NCBI RefSeq assembly: GCF_002153375.1
Contig: NZ_MTBQ01000006.1
Coordinates: 124,001-188,000 of the forward strand
DNA from: Oceanobacillus rekensis
Lineage (GTDB): Bacteria; Bacillota; Bacilli; Bacillales; Amphibacillaceae
Direction: 5' to 3'
DNA: 64,000 nucleotides
The translations under genes were made by a program, and so were the position numbers. The notes beneath the pieces were generated by a model. That model did not search any database, was not told the origin of the DNA, and saw only the letters and a list, made by a program, of their open reading frames with translations. The first letter of the stretch is position 1; every line of letters starts with the position of its first letter. This document shows positions 27,342 through 36,171 of the stretch, in pieces.

Positions 27342-27370
27342 ATATTAAGATAATTGAATTAGAATGTCAA
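27342..27370 (-). promoter_or_regulatory. sigma-A promoter of the trp operon
   Basis: TTGACA, a 17-nt spacer and TAATAT on the minus strand, just upstream of the promoter-proximal T-box. Confidence 0.8.
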
Positions 27371-27475
27371 GCGTATTTTATAAAATAATTCAGACTAATT
27401 TTTGTGTTTCTTAAAAAAACAGATTAAATAGGTTTCCAATGGGGAAGATAATTTGTAAGGTGAGGTGATAAAATA

Positions 27476-27673
27476 ATGCCTATCGAATTTAATGTAAGAT
27501 TGGTTATTTCCGCGATTATTTTTATCGTTATTATCATTATTTTAATCAAGTTTCGAGCAGGCACAACGAAATCCAATGCAAAAGATTCATTAGCTATTAT
27601 GAAGGAAAAGTTGGATCGAGGAGAAATTTCAGAAAAGGATTATGAGGAAGCGAAAAGAAGACGAGGAAAATAA
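27476..27673 (+). CDS. SHOCT-domain small membrane protein
   Basis: A 65-residue protein with one membrane helix (about residues 9-26) and a C-terminal SHOCT motif: AIMKEKLDRGEISEKDYEEAKRR. SHOCT segments occur at the ends of many membrane proteins and may mediate oligomerisation; no enzyme function is known. AAGGTGAGGTGAT precedes the ATG. It is divergent from the trp operon, and a hairpin (GGCATGGA / TCCATGCC, 27680-27710) follows. Confidence 0.75.
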   Translation: MPIEFNVRLVISAIIFIVIIIILIKFRAGTTKSNAKDSLAIMKEKLDRGEISEKDYEEAKRRRGK

Positions 27674-27723
27674 AAATGGTGGCATGGAAAAGGTTTTATC
27701 GATCCATGCCATCTAACTATACA

Positions 27724-28272
27724 CTAAGATTTAAAAGTCGTGAATTTATCTTTTACAGAGATTCTTTCATTTGTTGCTGGTTGCTCATCAAAATAGCCAA
27801 GATGAAGGAAACCAATGATTTTTTCGTCTTCCTGTATATGAAGTAATTCCTTCACCTTTGGATCGTAATTATGGGGATTTGTTTTCCAGACAACACCAAG
27901 TTTTTCCTCCCAGGCAAGCAGCCAGAAGTTCTGGATTAAGGATGCGGTTGCACCATAATTATCTTCCCATTGCTTTGGAACTTCGGGTTCGTCCATAATA
28001 ACAACAAGTATTGCGTTCGGCTCATTTAAATAATCTTCTCGGTTTTTTTGTCTTTCCTCCGGATACGTAGATGCTATTGTTTTAGCAAAGTCAGCTAGTT
28101 GGTCTTCATCAACAAAAAGAAATCTCCATGGCTGCCTCAATCCATGGGTCGGTGCCCAAATTGCATCTTCTAATAATTCAAGAACCTTTTCTTCTGTAAC
28201 TTTTTTATTATTATATCCCTTTTTGATTGCTCTTCTTTCACGAATGACTCTTGCCAGTTCTGATTTCTGCAT
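27724..28272 (-). CDS. nitroreductase family protein (YdjA-like)
   Basis: A 182-residue FMN-dependent nitroreductase-fold protein. The N-terminal IRERRAIKKGYNNKKV is the FMN phosphate-binding RRxxR-like motif, WAPTHGLRQPWRF matches the isoalloxazine-side loop, and IIGFLHLGYF is the C-terminal signature. These small members reduce quinones or nitro compounds with NAD(P)H. A Fur-like box lies about 30 nt upstream of its start (28302-28316), which would suggest iron control. The physiological substrate is unknown. Confidence 0.87.
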   Translation of the reverse strand: MQKSELARVIRERRAIKKGYNNKKVTEEKVLELLEDAIWAPTHGLRQPWRFLFVDEDQLADFAKTIASTYPEERQKNREDYLNEPNAILVVIMDEPEVPKQWEDNYGATASLIQNFWLLAWEEKLGVVWKTNPHNYDPKVKELLHIQEDEKIIGFLHLGYFDEQPATNERISVKDKFTTFKS

Positions 28273-28301
28273 GATACACCCCTAGATTATTTATTTTTAA
28301 C

Positions 28302-28316
28302 TGAAAATTATTCTCA
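28302..28316 (-). promoter_or_regulatory. possible Fur box upstream of the nitroreductase gene
   Basis: TGAGAATAATTTTCA on the minus strand matches the 7-1-7 Fur consensus TGATAAT-N-ATTATCA at all but two positions. It lies about 30 nt upstream of the start codon. Confidence 0.45.
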
Positions 28317-28468
28317 ATTAGATTGTATCGGATTAAACATTTGAATGCAATCACTTGCTATAAATTGTCTGAGATATAAAAACAACTTTACAAGTTTTTT
28401 CTTCAGGGATAAAATAAGTACACGACTACGAAGAAAAAGAACCGATGGTACAAAAAGGAGAAAAGAAT

Positions 28469-29173
28469 ATGAGAACGTATTATATTTGTGACATTCATGG
28501 TGATTACAAATCATTTTTATCATTAATTAATTATGTTCATTTCAACCCGGAAGAGGATCAGCTGATTATTGGTGGAGATATGATTAACCGTGGGCCAGAA
28601 AGTGCAGAGATGTTGCAATGGGCCAAAAAGCACCATGATGCATATCCGGATAAAATCCATATACTCATTGGAAATCATGAGGAAATGATGATTTGGTTTA
28701 TGAATGAGCTTTCCCCAATGTGGATGGAATTCGGTGGAGATGATACGATAAATAGCTTTAAGAAAGTGTTTGGAACTGAAAAGGGATGGGATGCTGCTGA
28801 AGAATATGCTTCTTGGCTGGAAAAGTTACCCCTTATTTTTGAGGATGAACATGCCATTTATACGCATGCAGGTGTGAATATTGGAGCAAATCAAGAAAGC
28901 CAGCCAAGAGATATTGTTTGGGTTAACCAAAAAGAACTGTTGGAAATTGATGAAAAGCTTCTCAAGACCTGGGCAGGTGGGAAATACATATATCGTGGAC
29001 ATAACCCTTATACAACCGTACATGTTGATGGTCAGTTTATCCAAAGTGATTTAGGTAATGGAACATTTGATGATGATGTAGCTGCACTGGCATTGGTCGA
29101 TGTTGAAGAGAATCGTTATTATCGATGTACAAAAGATGAAAAAATAACAGAGCATTTAATCAAAGGTTTATAA
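28469..29173 (+). CDS. metallophosphoesterase (serine/threonine phosphatase-like)
   Basis: The 234-residue protein has the calcineurin-like metal motifs: CDIHGDYKSF at residue 6, GGDMINRGPES near 40, IGNHEEMM near 72, THAGVN near 131 and YRGHNPY near 174. This set is typical of the PrpA/ApaH-like short phosphatases. An in-frame ATG at 28445 exists, but AAAAGGAG at 28455 points to 28469. A strong terminator follows, so it is monocistronic. The substrate is unknown. Confidence 0.88.
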   Translation: MRTYYICDIHGDYKSFLSLINYVHFNPEEDQLIIGGDMINRGPESAEMLQWAKKHHDAYPDKIHILIGNHEEMMIWFMNELSPMWMEFGGDDTINSFKKVFGTEKGWDAAEEYASWLEKLPLIFEDEHAIYTHAGVNIGANQESQPRDIVWVNQKELLEIDEKLLKTWAGGKYIYRGHNPYTTVHVDGQFIQSDLGNGTFDDDVAALALVDVEENRYYRCTKDEKITEHLIKGL

Positions 29174-29180
29174 ATTACTT

Positions 29181-29214
29181 AAAAGCGCAGAAGAAGTATT
29201 TCTGTGCTTTTTTT
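29181..29214 (+). terminator. terminator of the metallophosphoesterase gene
   Basis: AAAGCGCAGAA-GAAGTA-TTTCTGTGCTTT with a G-T pair is followed by a T run. Confidence 0.88.
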
Positions 29215-29297
29215 GTTCGAAAATTTCACGTTTTTGTGATGAATATCACAACCAAATAGTTCAAAATGTATATGATTATATATGAGGAGGGTACTTG

Positions 29298-29676
29298 ATG
29301 ACGTTTTATGAACTACTTGTATTTATTCATATATTGTCAGCAATACTAGGAATGGGTCCTGGTTTTGTAATGATTATAACTGTAAAAAAGGCCAATAATA
29401 TGACAGAGCTTAGACATGCATACCAAATTCGAAACCGGCTTCATATTTTCACGATGGTATTGGATGAGTCTTGCTTAATTTCTAGGCGCTTTGGCATTCG
29501 GTCCATTGGTGTTATCACCACGGTTCAAGCCAATTAAAAGGCTTTTAAAAGAGTATAAAGGTGAAGAAATTCCAGAAAATTATCATATACTATCTCATAA
29601 GCTTTTCTTTTTTGAACGAATTGAAAATATAATTTTTCTTATTGTTATTGCGCTTATGATTTTAAAGCCGTTCTAG
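29298..29676 (+). pseudogene. decayed DUF2269-like membrane protein gene
   Basis: The reading frame starts well, with GAGGAGG before the ATG and MTFYELLVFIHILSAILGMGPGFVM of the DUF2269 family. After HIFTM (about 29457) family similarity moves to another frame: WYWMSLA, an in-frame TAA, then FLGALAFGPLVLSPRFKPI and a final helix ending at 29676. About 25 residues expected between the two parts (the second helix) are missing. So the gene has an internal deletion that shifts the frame and a nonsense codon. Neither fragment would make a full protein. Confidence 0.75.
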
Positions 29677-29839
29677 TTTGCGATTTAGTGTTTGAACTAA
29701 TTCCATAAAGGTAACTATTGTATATGAGTACGATTTATGCTATATTCATTAAAATTTAGATTAGGAAGAGAGGAATAATTTCGGATATCATTGCAAGAGT
29801 TTATTAATGAAATATAATTGACAGGAGAGGAGAGATTTG

Positions 29840-30379
29840 ATGAGAAGAGTGACACTTGAGCAGGTTTTTACACATCCTATTACACAGAAATATTTAGAAA
29901 GATCAGGTGTTGCCCATGCAATTGCTGTTGCAGAATATGCTTATTTATTTTCCAAACGGTATGAGGTAAATCCTGACCATGCTGTCAAGGCTGCACTGCT
30001 TCATGATATCGGACATTATACATGGTATCGGGATGGTGAATGGGATTATGATCTTTATAAAGAAAATGATATTCATGCAATAAAAGGTGCAAGCAGGGCC
30101 CATAAACTGCTTATCCGTATTGGAGAGGACCGTCATGCTGCCAAGGAAATAGCAGTTGCCATTTTGCTCCATACAGACTCCTATCTGCCAAAAGGTGAGT
30201 TGAAGTTAAAACCTTTACAGCAAGTTGTAGCACTGGCAGATGAAGCGGATGAGGAAAATGGTGGAAATCATCATTATAAAAAGATAGAGGACCATGTTGC
30301 CCTCGAACGTATCCAGGCATTGGATAAACAAATTGATGCAACCTTAACTGAGAAGGCAAGTCAATCGGAGAATATTTAA
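29840..30379 (+). CDS. HD-domain phosphohydrolase
   Basis: A 179-residue HD-superfamily protein. Metal ligands are visible as HAIAVAEYAY (first His), ALLHDIGHYTW (HD pair near residue 53) and AILLHTDSYLP (His near 113), followed by VVALADEADEEN with the final Asp. This is the YqeK/HDIG-like pattern for hydrolysis of nucleotides or dinucleotides. AGGAGAGGAGA precedes the ATG at 29840; a TTG 3 nt earlier is less likely. The substrate is unknown. Confidence 0.82.
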   Translation: MRRVTLEQVFTHPITQKYLERSGVAHAIAVAEYAYLFSKRYEVNPDHAVKAALLHDIGHYTWYRDGEWDYDLYKENDIHAIKGASRAHKLLIRIGEDRHAAKEIAVAILLHTDSYLPKGELKLKPLQQVVALADEADEENGGNHHYKKIEDHVALERIQALDKQIDATLTEKASQSENI

Positions 30380-30426
30380 AGCATGATTCCTTCTTTTACC
30401 TCCATTCTTCAGGGAATAGGTTGCAT

Positions 30427-30954
30427 TCATTCTTCCTCATCCGATTTAGACGGTACATCCATTTGGGGGTCTTCCCGACTGAAGTCACTGCGTTTCCCAT
30501 AGCGTATTAAATCATAGATCACTCTCCCATTGCTTGGCTGCCCATCCGGATAATACATGGGAATTGCGTCAAATAACATAAAGTAAAAGGCGTAAAAAAT
30601 AAATTGATTCCAGAAAGTTTCATATTCCAGTAAGTCATTTGCCAAAAGTGCATTAATTCCGAGTGCTATAAACAAATTGGAAAGGATAGGAGAAGCATAA
30701 ATAAATATATGAGCAATTTTTGAATCTCTTTCCAGCGAATCATAATGACACCAGCTGTACATGAAATAAAAACGCCGTACTTCAAACATTCCAAATCGCA
30801 GCAGTTTAGGACCTGAGCCAATTGTAATGGTTGCCTTTTTAACACCGAATATTTTTCCGGCAATCAAATACCCCAGTTCCCTAAAAAGCGATACAATAGG
30901 CAAAATAATAAACACAGACATTGCTAAAATTAAAAAGTCTACAAAGCCGAACAT
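30427..30954 (-). CDS. membrane protein resembling site-2 protease (M50) without the HExxH motif
   Basis: This 175-residue protein has about four membrane helices. Residues 21-55 read VSLFRELGYLIAGKIFGVKK and then TITIGSGPKLLRFG, which aligns well with the M50 signature HELGHxxxGKxxGVKVxxFxIGxGPxL. Both zinc-binding His are replaced (R25, Y29). The second M50 motif, normally NLLPxxxLDGG, reads as DAIPMYYPDGQPSNG near 129-143. It is therefore a likely non-catalytic relative, perhaps a regulator or binding protein. The role is unknown. It stands alone, convergent with the HD gene. Confidence 0.68.
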   Translation of the reverse strand: MFGFVDFLILAMSVFIILPIVSLFRELGYLIAGKIFGVKKATITIGSGPKLLRFGMFEVRRFYFMYSWCHYDSLERDSKIAHIFIYASPILSNLFIALGINALLANDLLEYETFWNQFIFYAFYFMLFDAIPMYYPDGQPSNGRVIYDLIRYGKRSDFSREDPQMDVPSKSDEEE

Positions 30955-31138
30955 GGTACCACCACCCTCTATTTTAAGAAATGCACCGGACGTATTATTT
31001 CCCCCTCATGTGCATACAGAGTGAATTCCCATTTCCTGAGTAAATTAATCATTAGACAATTTAGCTAATACCCAAATTCTAAAAGGGGAAAGGTTTAGTG
31101 ACACTTAGAATGATCTTTCAAAAAGCTATAGAATGTAG

Positions 31139-31168
31139 AAAATCCTGCTCTATATGAACAGGATAATT
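31139..31168 (-). terminator. weak hairpin at the end of the VanY-like gene
   Basis: ATCCTG and CAGGAT around an 11-nt loop, with TTTTC after it on the minus strand. Confidence 0.45.
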
Positions 31169-31173
31169 GTTTG

Positions 31174-32220
31174 CTATTCGGATACTTTCAGATATTCTTC
31201 CAATGTAATGTCTTGGGACATGATTTCACTTGCTGCTTTTTTACCTACAAAGCGAAGATGCCATGGTTCATATTGATATTTAGTAATCTCTTCTTTTCCT
31301 TCTGGGAAGCGGATAATAAATCCATATTCCGCAGCATTTCCCTGTATCCATTTTCCTTCTTCCGTCTCACCAAATTCAGTAATCAACTCAAAATTCACTT
31401 TCGGACTGGTGACATCCATTGTAAGGCCTGTTTGATGCTCGCTTTCTCCAGGACGGGCACTGAATATATTTGCCTCTTCTTCGCCGTGTTCAAGGGAATT
31501 GGAGGCGAAAATCGCATCTTGTCTTTCGTAGGAGCGGAAGCCAGATTGAGCAAATAATTCAAGCCCCGCTCCATCTGCTGCGATAAATAGCTCTTCCAAT
31601 GCCGTCGCTGCTTCTTTACGCATTTGTTTCTTTGGTAAATCTTCTGTAAATGGGAAACGTACATCTGGAATAACAAGATCCCGAGGCATATAATCAGCCG
31701 GAAGGGCATGTTGTTTATTAACGAGTACAAGTTGATCATAAGGATTCGCAATAACTGGTGTACCGGAATCAGTAATGGCGGGTTCCACTTCCTGTGGTAG
31801 GCCAGATCCAGCAACGATTTCTATGTTATTCTCAACTGCATCTTTTAATGCTGTTTTTGTTGACTCGTTATAAATACCGGAAGCTAATAGTGAATCTTGC
31901 TGTAATTGAAAGTCGGTTACAGCCCATGTGGTTGCATCATCAAATTCCCCATTCTCGGTCAAATCATAGCCAATCTGATTTAAGGTGCTTTGCAATTGCA
32001 ATACTTGGTCACCTTTATCTTTCTTTTGCAATGATTCTTCCGGAATTGAAATATCCTGCTGGGAGTCGTTTTCTGATACCTGTCCATCTTTTTCGGATTC
32101 GGAATTTGCGTTTGAAGGGGGTTCATTGGATTGATCAAACGTTTGATCAAAGGCCGAACATGCTGACATGACAAACAATATCGATATGGTTATACATGCA
32201 ACTATAGCTTTTTTAAACAT
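31174..32220 (-). CDS. VanY-like D-alanyl-D-alanine carboxypeptidase lipoprotein
   Basis: A 348-residue lipoprotein with signal peptide MFKKAIVACITISILFV and lipobox VMSAC (Cys about 21), then a polar linker of about 45 residues. A peptidoglycan-binding-1 domain follows (about 70-125, VLQLQSTLNQIGYDL and GEFDDATTWAVTDFQ), then an M15B/VanY catalytic domain with SGFRSYERQ, SEHQTGLTMDVT (His and Asp zinc ligands) and EPWHLRF (catalytic His). It would trim wall stem peptides outside the cell. The start at 32220 follows AAGGAG; ATG 32226 is too close to it. Confidence 0.9.
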   Translation of the reverse strand: MFKKAIVACITISILFVMSACSAFDQTFDQSNEPPSNANSESEKDGQVSENDSQQDISIPEESLQKKDKGDQVLQLQSTLNQIGYDLTENGEFDDATTWAVTDFQLQQDSLLASGIYNESTKTALKDAVENNIEIVAGSGLPQEVEPAITDSGTPVIANPYDQLVLVNKQHALPADYMPRDLVIPDVRFPFTEDLPKKQMRKEAATALEELFIAADGAGLELFAQSGFRSYERQDAIFASNSLEHGEEEANIFSARPGESEHQTGLTMDVTSPKVNFELITEFGETEEGKWIQGNAAEYGFIIRFPEGKEEITKYQYEPWHLRFVGKKAASEIMSQDITLEEYLKVSE

Positions 32221-32462
32221 AATCATTATCTCCTTGGAAATCTGCTTTATTACAATTTATGATTTTAAAATAATAAAAGAAGTGTATCTACATATCATTT
32301 TCTCATATATGAGTATAATCGAACAGTAGTCTGGTAAAATAAAATTCATTCGGAAAGTTGAAAAACTTCTCAAAGAAAGGTTTCTTTGAGAATGATAGAG
32401 TAATTTTTTTATATATTATATTGAAACGCGAGAGGGGGAATCTTTTTGTCGTGCAAAATAGG

Positions 32463-32497
32463 AAGTCAGATCCAACAGAGTTGGATCTGACTTTTGG
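32463..32497 (-). terminator. terminator of pepT
   Basis: AAGTCAGATCCAAC-TCT-GTTGGATCTGACTT is a perfect 14-bp stem just after the pepT stop, followed by CCTATTTTG. A second hairpin TTCTCAAAGAAA/TTTCTTTGAGAA lies at 32368-32394 without a clear role. Confidence 0.75.
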
Positions 32498-32503
32498 AAA
32501 AGA

Positions 32504-33733
32504 TTATTTTGCCTCAAACAATTTGCAGATTTCAACAATTACATTTGTTGCCTTTTCCATGTTGCTGGCAGATATATATTCATATTTCCCGTGGAAGTTT
32601 TCTCCACCTGTAAAAATATTTGGTGTCGGTAACCCCATATAGGAAAGCTGTGAACCGTCCGTTCCCCCACGAATTGGTTCAATTATTGGTTTAATATTTA
32701 AGTTCTTCATCGCTTGACTTGTAATGTCTACGATTTCTTTAACAGGCTCGATTTTTTCCCGCATGTTGTAATATTGGTCGGTCATATTTAATTCAACCGC
32801 AGAATCACCGTGCTTCTCTTTCATTTCCTGTACGAATTTTTCCATTATAGTTTTTCTTTCTTCAAATTTATTTCTATCATGATCACGGATAATATAGTAA
32901 ACCATTGTGTTTTCTACATCGCCGTTGATCGAAATAAGATGATAGAAGCCCTCATAGCCCTCTGTTTGTTCTGGTGATTCATCATGTGGGAACTTGTTAA
33001 TGAATTCAGCTGCTAAAACGCTAGAGTTTACCATTTTGTTTTTGGCTGTACCGGGATGCACGCTATTTCCTTTAAAGGTTACTTTTGCTGCAGCTGCATT
33101 AAAACTTTCATATTGTAATTCACCAAGTGGCCCGCCGTCAATTGTATATGCGTATGCAGCATCAAAGCGATCGACGTCAAACTTATGTGGTCCACGCCCA
33201 ATTTCCTCATCTGGTGTAAAGGCAATCCGGACTTTCCCGTGTTTGATTTCGGGATGTTGAATCAGATAGTTCATGGCAGTCATAATTTCGGCGATTCCTG
33301 CTTTGTTATCTGCACCCAGCAATGTTGTTCCATCTGTCGTGATTAATGTATGCCCTTTATAGTTTGGAAGCTCAGGGAAGTCATTTGCAGATAAGACGAT
33401 ATTAAGTTCTTGATTAAGTATTAAATCAAATCCATCGTAATCTTTTACAATTTGTGGGTTAACATTCTTTCCAGTAAAGTCTGTCGCAGTATCTACATGT
33501 GCGAGGAATCCAATTGTCGGGACTTCCTTATCCGTATTGGAAGGAAGTGTAGCCATCAAATATCCATTGGCATCAGCCTCTACCTCTTCCATTCCGATAT
33601 GCTTTAACTCATCTGTTAAAACGTTAATAAGATCCCACTGACCTGGAGTTGAAGGTGTTACATTAGAATCTTCATTTGATTGTGTATCAATTTTAATGTA
33701 TCTGATAAAACGTTCAATAATTTCTTCTTTCAT
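32504..33733 (-). CDS. pepT: peptidase T (tripeptidase)
   Basis: A 409-residue M20B aminotripeptidase. The metal site shows as [11 protein letters not shown] near residue 75, [16 protein letters not shown] near 140, [10 protein letters not shown] near 173 with the catalytic Glu pair, [12 protein letters not shown] near 195, and [22 protein letters not shown] with the last His in GENFHGKYE near 380. It releases the N-terminal residue of tripeptides in the cytoplasm. It has no close operon partner. Confidence 0.97.
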   Translation of the reverse strand: MKEEIIERFIRYIKIDTQSNEDSNVTPSTPGQWDLINVLTDELKHIGMEEVEADANGYLMATLPSNTDKEVPTIGFLAHVDTATDFTGKNVNPQIVKDYDGFDLILNQELNIVLSANDFPELPNYKGHTLITTDGTTLLGADNKAGIAEIMTAMNYLIQHPEIKHGKVRIAFTPDEEIGRGPHKFDVDRFDAAYAYTIDGGPLGELQYESFNAAAAKVTFKGNSVHPGTAKNKMVNSSVLAAEFINKFPHDESPEQTEGYEGFYHLISINGDVENTMVYYIIRDHDRNKFEERKTIMEKFVQEMKEKHGDSAVELNMTDQYYNMREKIEPVKEIVDITSQAMKNLNIKPIIEPIRGGTDGSQLSYMGLPTPNIFTGGENFHGKYEYISASNMEKATNVIVEICKLFEAK

Positions 33734-33889
33734 TATCTGTCACCCTTTTTATCGGTTTTATTTTATTTTACCATAGTATATAACGGAACCCGAAATAATT
33801 GGGAAGAGGATTCAGATAATTTTTGTCGAAATTATATTATTAGGAAGGTCCTTTTCGTAAGTTTTATTACTTTTAATTTTCGTTGATAT

Positions 33890-34085
33890 AAACTGTGACG
33901 TAACTACTGATTGATATCTCTAAGTATGTGCTTTTCCCGCAGGAGTCACCGCCCAGTGTATTTCTCAAAGCAGATCGCCGAAATTGCTTATCCTACGTCG
34001 CAGCAAGTTTATATTCTGTGAAAAAGGCAACAATTTGTTTCGATGGAACGAGCAGTGTGTAGTCCCAAAACTTTTCAGTGGCATA
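33890..34085 (-). repeat. MITE-like intergenic repeat, copy B (shortened)
   Basis: The segment contains the inverted core of the repeat family, GTGCTTTTCCCGCAGGAGTC and ACCGCCCAGTG, then CAGATCGCCGAA and the shared end GTTTATATTCTGTGAAAAAGG with CGATGGAACGAGCAG. The central part present in copies A, C and D is deleted. It lies in the 409-nt gap before the decayed GNAT gene. Confidence 0.7.
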
Positions 34086-34142
34086 TGTAACAGCAGTTCC
34101 AATATTTTAAAAACAGCCAAAGGTAAAGACAGGGGTGGGGGA

Positions 34143-34634
34143 ATGATTAGGCAGGCAGTACTTGATGATGCAGGAGAACTTGCTATGCTTATCAAGCAAG
34201 TTGAGTCTGAAAGTCCTTATATGCTTTATGAAGTAGGGGAAAGAATAATTTCAGTTGAAAAAAAAATATGAAATAATAAAATCACTTTCAAAATCAGATA
34301 ATTCCACCATTCTAATTGCAATAAAGGGTGGACGAATGGTTGGTTATCTTTTTGCTGTTGGAGGGAATACAAAGAAAAATAAACATTGTGCATATATAGT
34401 GATTGGGATACTACAGGAATATCAAGGGATTGGCATTGGAACATTATTATTTAAAGCATTGGATAATTGGGCTTCTAATCAAAGGATTCGTCGACTAGAA
34501 TTAACTGTAATGAAGGAAAATCTAGCAGGTGTAAAATTGTATGAGAAGTCAGGGTTTGAAATAGAAGGTGTGAAAAAAAATCGTTATACATGAATGGTAG
34601 ATTTGTAGATGAATATTATATAAGCAAATTACTG
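34143..34634 (+). pseudogene. GNAT acetyltransferase gene with two frameshifts
   Basis: MIRQAVLDDAGELAMLIKQV begins a GNAT domain in frame at 34143. At a run of nine A (34258-34266) similarity moves by one base to KYEIIKSLSKSDNSTILIAI, with the acetyl-CoA loop EYQGIGIGTLLFKALDNWA and the C-terminal NLAGVKLYEKSGFEIEG. At 34585-34590 the frame changes again: the frame in use stops after NRYT, while MNGRFVDEYYISKLL, the expected GNAT end, is in the original frame. One extra A and a 2-base insertion explain both shifts. The A-run shift could be a sequencing error; the second shift makes a real pseudogene more likely. Confidence 0.75.
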
Positions 34635-34644
34635 GAGGGTTATA

Positions 34645-35487
34645 ATGACGAATCTAATTAGTGTTAACCGGTTAAAAAATCGGATGGAAAATAATCAAAA
34701 CAATACTGTGATTATTGATGTAAGATTTCAACTGGACGACCAGGATGCTGGAAGAAAGTTATACCTGAAAGACCATTTGCCTGGAGCTGTTTATATGGAC
34801 CTTAATAAAGATTTATCAGGCAGAGTAGAGAAGCATGGAGGCGGACATCCACTTCCAGATTTGAAACTGTTTACAGCAAAGATTGGAAATATAGGAATCG
34901 ATAATCATACAACTGTCGTTATCTATGATCAGGGAAACGAAATGTTTGCTGCCCGGTTATGGTGGCTACTTGAGACGATTGGTCATGAAAAAGTGTATAT
35001 TCTAGAAGGTGGGTATAATGGTTGGGTGCAGGCAGGAAATGGAGTAACAGATGAACTTACGAGATTGGAAGCAAAGGAATACCATGCTAAAGTCCAAAGT
35101 AAAAGAATCGTAGGAATGCTGGAAGTAAAGGAGAAATTGAAAACAAATGCTGCCGTACTAATTGATTCGCGGGCAAGAGAAAGGTACTTAGGAGAATGGG
35201 AGCCAATGTACAGCAAGGCAGGCCACATTCCAGGGGCAAGAAATTATTATTGGAAAGATGTGATTTCCGATGGTGGCATATGGAGAAAAGGAGAAGCATT
35301 ACAAGAGCATTTCTCAAATTTATCCAAAGATGATGAAATCATTGTTTCCTGTGGGTCGGGTGTGTCTGCATGCCCGAATATCCTTGCATTAAAAGCAGCG
35401 GGATTTTCTAATGTTAAACTATACCCAGGGAGCTTCAGTGACTGGATCTCATATGAAGAAAATGATGTGGAATTAGAGGAGAATTAA
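34645..35487 (+). CDS. sulfurtransferase (two rhodanese domains)
   Basis: A 280-residue tandem-rhodanese protein of the thiosulfate/3-mercaptopyruvate sulfurtransferase type. The first, inactive domain spans about residues 1-130 (VIIDVRFQLDDQDAGRKLYL, HLPGAVYMDLNKDLSG). The second, about 145-275, has the active-site loop VSCGSGVSACPN with the persulfide Cys near residue 239. DSRARERYLGEWEP is typical of 3-MST. ACTGGAGGG precedes the ATG. It is co-directional with tag, 1 nt apart. Confidence 0.92.
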   Translation: MTNLISVNRLKNRMENNQNNTVIIDVRFQLDDQDAGRKLYLKDHLPGAVYMDLNKDLSGRVEKHGGGHPLPDLKLFTAKIGNIGIDNHTTVVIYDQGNEMFAARLWWLLETIGHEKVYILEGGYNGWVQAGNGVTDELTRLEAKEYHAKVQSKRIVGMLEVKEKLKTNAAVLIDSRARERYLGEWEPMYSKAGHIPGARNYYWKDVISDGGIWRKGEALQEHFSNLSKDDEIIVSCGSGVSACPNILALKAAGFSNVKLYPGSFSDWISYEENDVELEEN

Positions 35488-35488
35488 A

Positions 35489-36058
35489 TTGAACAAAGAA
35501 CGCTGTGATTGGGTTACGTCTGATGAAATATATATAGATTATCATGATAACGAGTGGGGAGTTCCTGTCCATGATGAAAGAGTATTATTCGAAATGCTTT
35601 CATTGGAAGGTGCTCAGGCAGGATTGAGCTGGATTACGGTATTAAAACGAAGAGATGGTTATAGAGAAGCATTCGATTATTTCGATCCATATCAGATAAT
35701 CCATTATAATGAGGATAAAGTAGCAGGTTTACTGCAGAATCCGGGTATTATTAGAAACAAAAGTAAAATAAATTCTGTTATTACGAATGCATTGGCCTTT
35801 TTGCGAATCCAGGACGAGTATGGATCCTTTGACAAGTATATATGGGGATTTGTTGGCGGGTCTCCAATTAAAAATGATTGGGATTTGCATGCAGATGTAC
35901 CAGCAATTACAAAGGAATCGGAGCAAATGAGCAAAGATTTAAAAAAGCGTGGCTTTAAATTTGTTGGTCCAACGATTTGCTATGCATTTATGCAGGCAAC
36001 AGGTATGGTAAATGATCATACGAAGAAGTGTTATTTATATCATGGAAAAGTACTATAG
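35489..36058 (+). CDS. tag: DNA-3-methyladenine glycosylase I
   Basis: A 189-residue Tag enzyme that removes 3-methyladenine from DNA. The signature RCDWVTSDEIYIDYHDNEWGVP at the start carries the zinc-binding Cys and His. FEMLSLEGAQAGLSWITVLKRR and FKFVGPTICYAFMQATGMVNDH are diagnostic. Translation starts at TTG 35489, one nt after the sulfurtransferase stop, with GAGGAGA inside the previous gene. A terminator follows. Confidence 0.96.
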   Translation: MNKERCDWVTSDEIYIDYHDNEWGVPVHDERVLFEMLSLEGAQAGLSWITVLKRRDGYREAFDYFDPYQIIHYNEDKVAGLLQNPGIIRNKSKINSVITNALAFLRIQDEYGSFDKYIWGFVGGSPIKNDWDLHADVPAITKESEQMSKDLKKRGFKFVGPTICYAFMQATGMVNDHTKKCYLYHGKVL

Positions 36059-36099
36059 CTGTCCTTCCTAAGTGTACCGTCTGAAAAAAATAAAAGAGT

Positions 36100-36146
36100 A
36101 AATAGTAAACCAGGAATAATACTACATCTGGTTTACTATTTTTAAT
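36100..36146 (+). terminator. terminator of the sulfurtransferase-tag operon
   Basis: AAATAGTAAACCAG and CTGGTTTACTATTT form a 14-bp stem, followed by TTAATT. Confidence 0.85.
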
Positions 36147-36171
36147 TAGTAAATTGAAAAATTGGTATAGT

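Noticed and set aside
33984-34142. N-terminal extension of the GNAT reading frame
   Set aside because: The extension is made of repeat-family DNA; GNAT similarity starts only at the methionine at 34143.
34255-34593. Programmed frameshift in the GNAT gene
   Set aside because: No slippery heptamer with stimulatory structure is visible beyond the A run, and a second frame change follows downstream.
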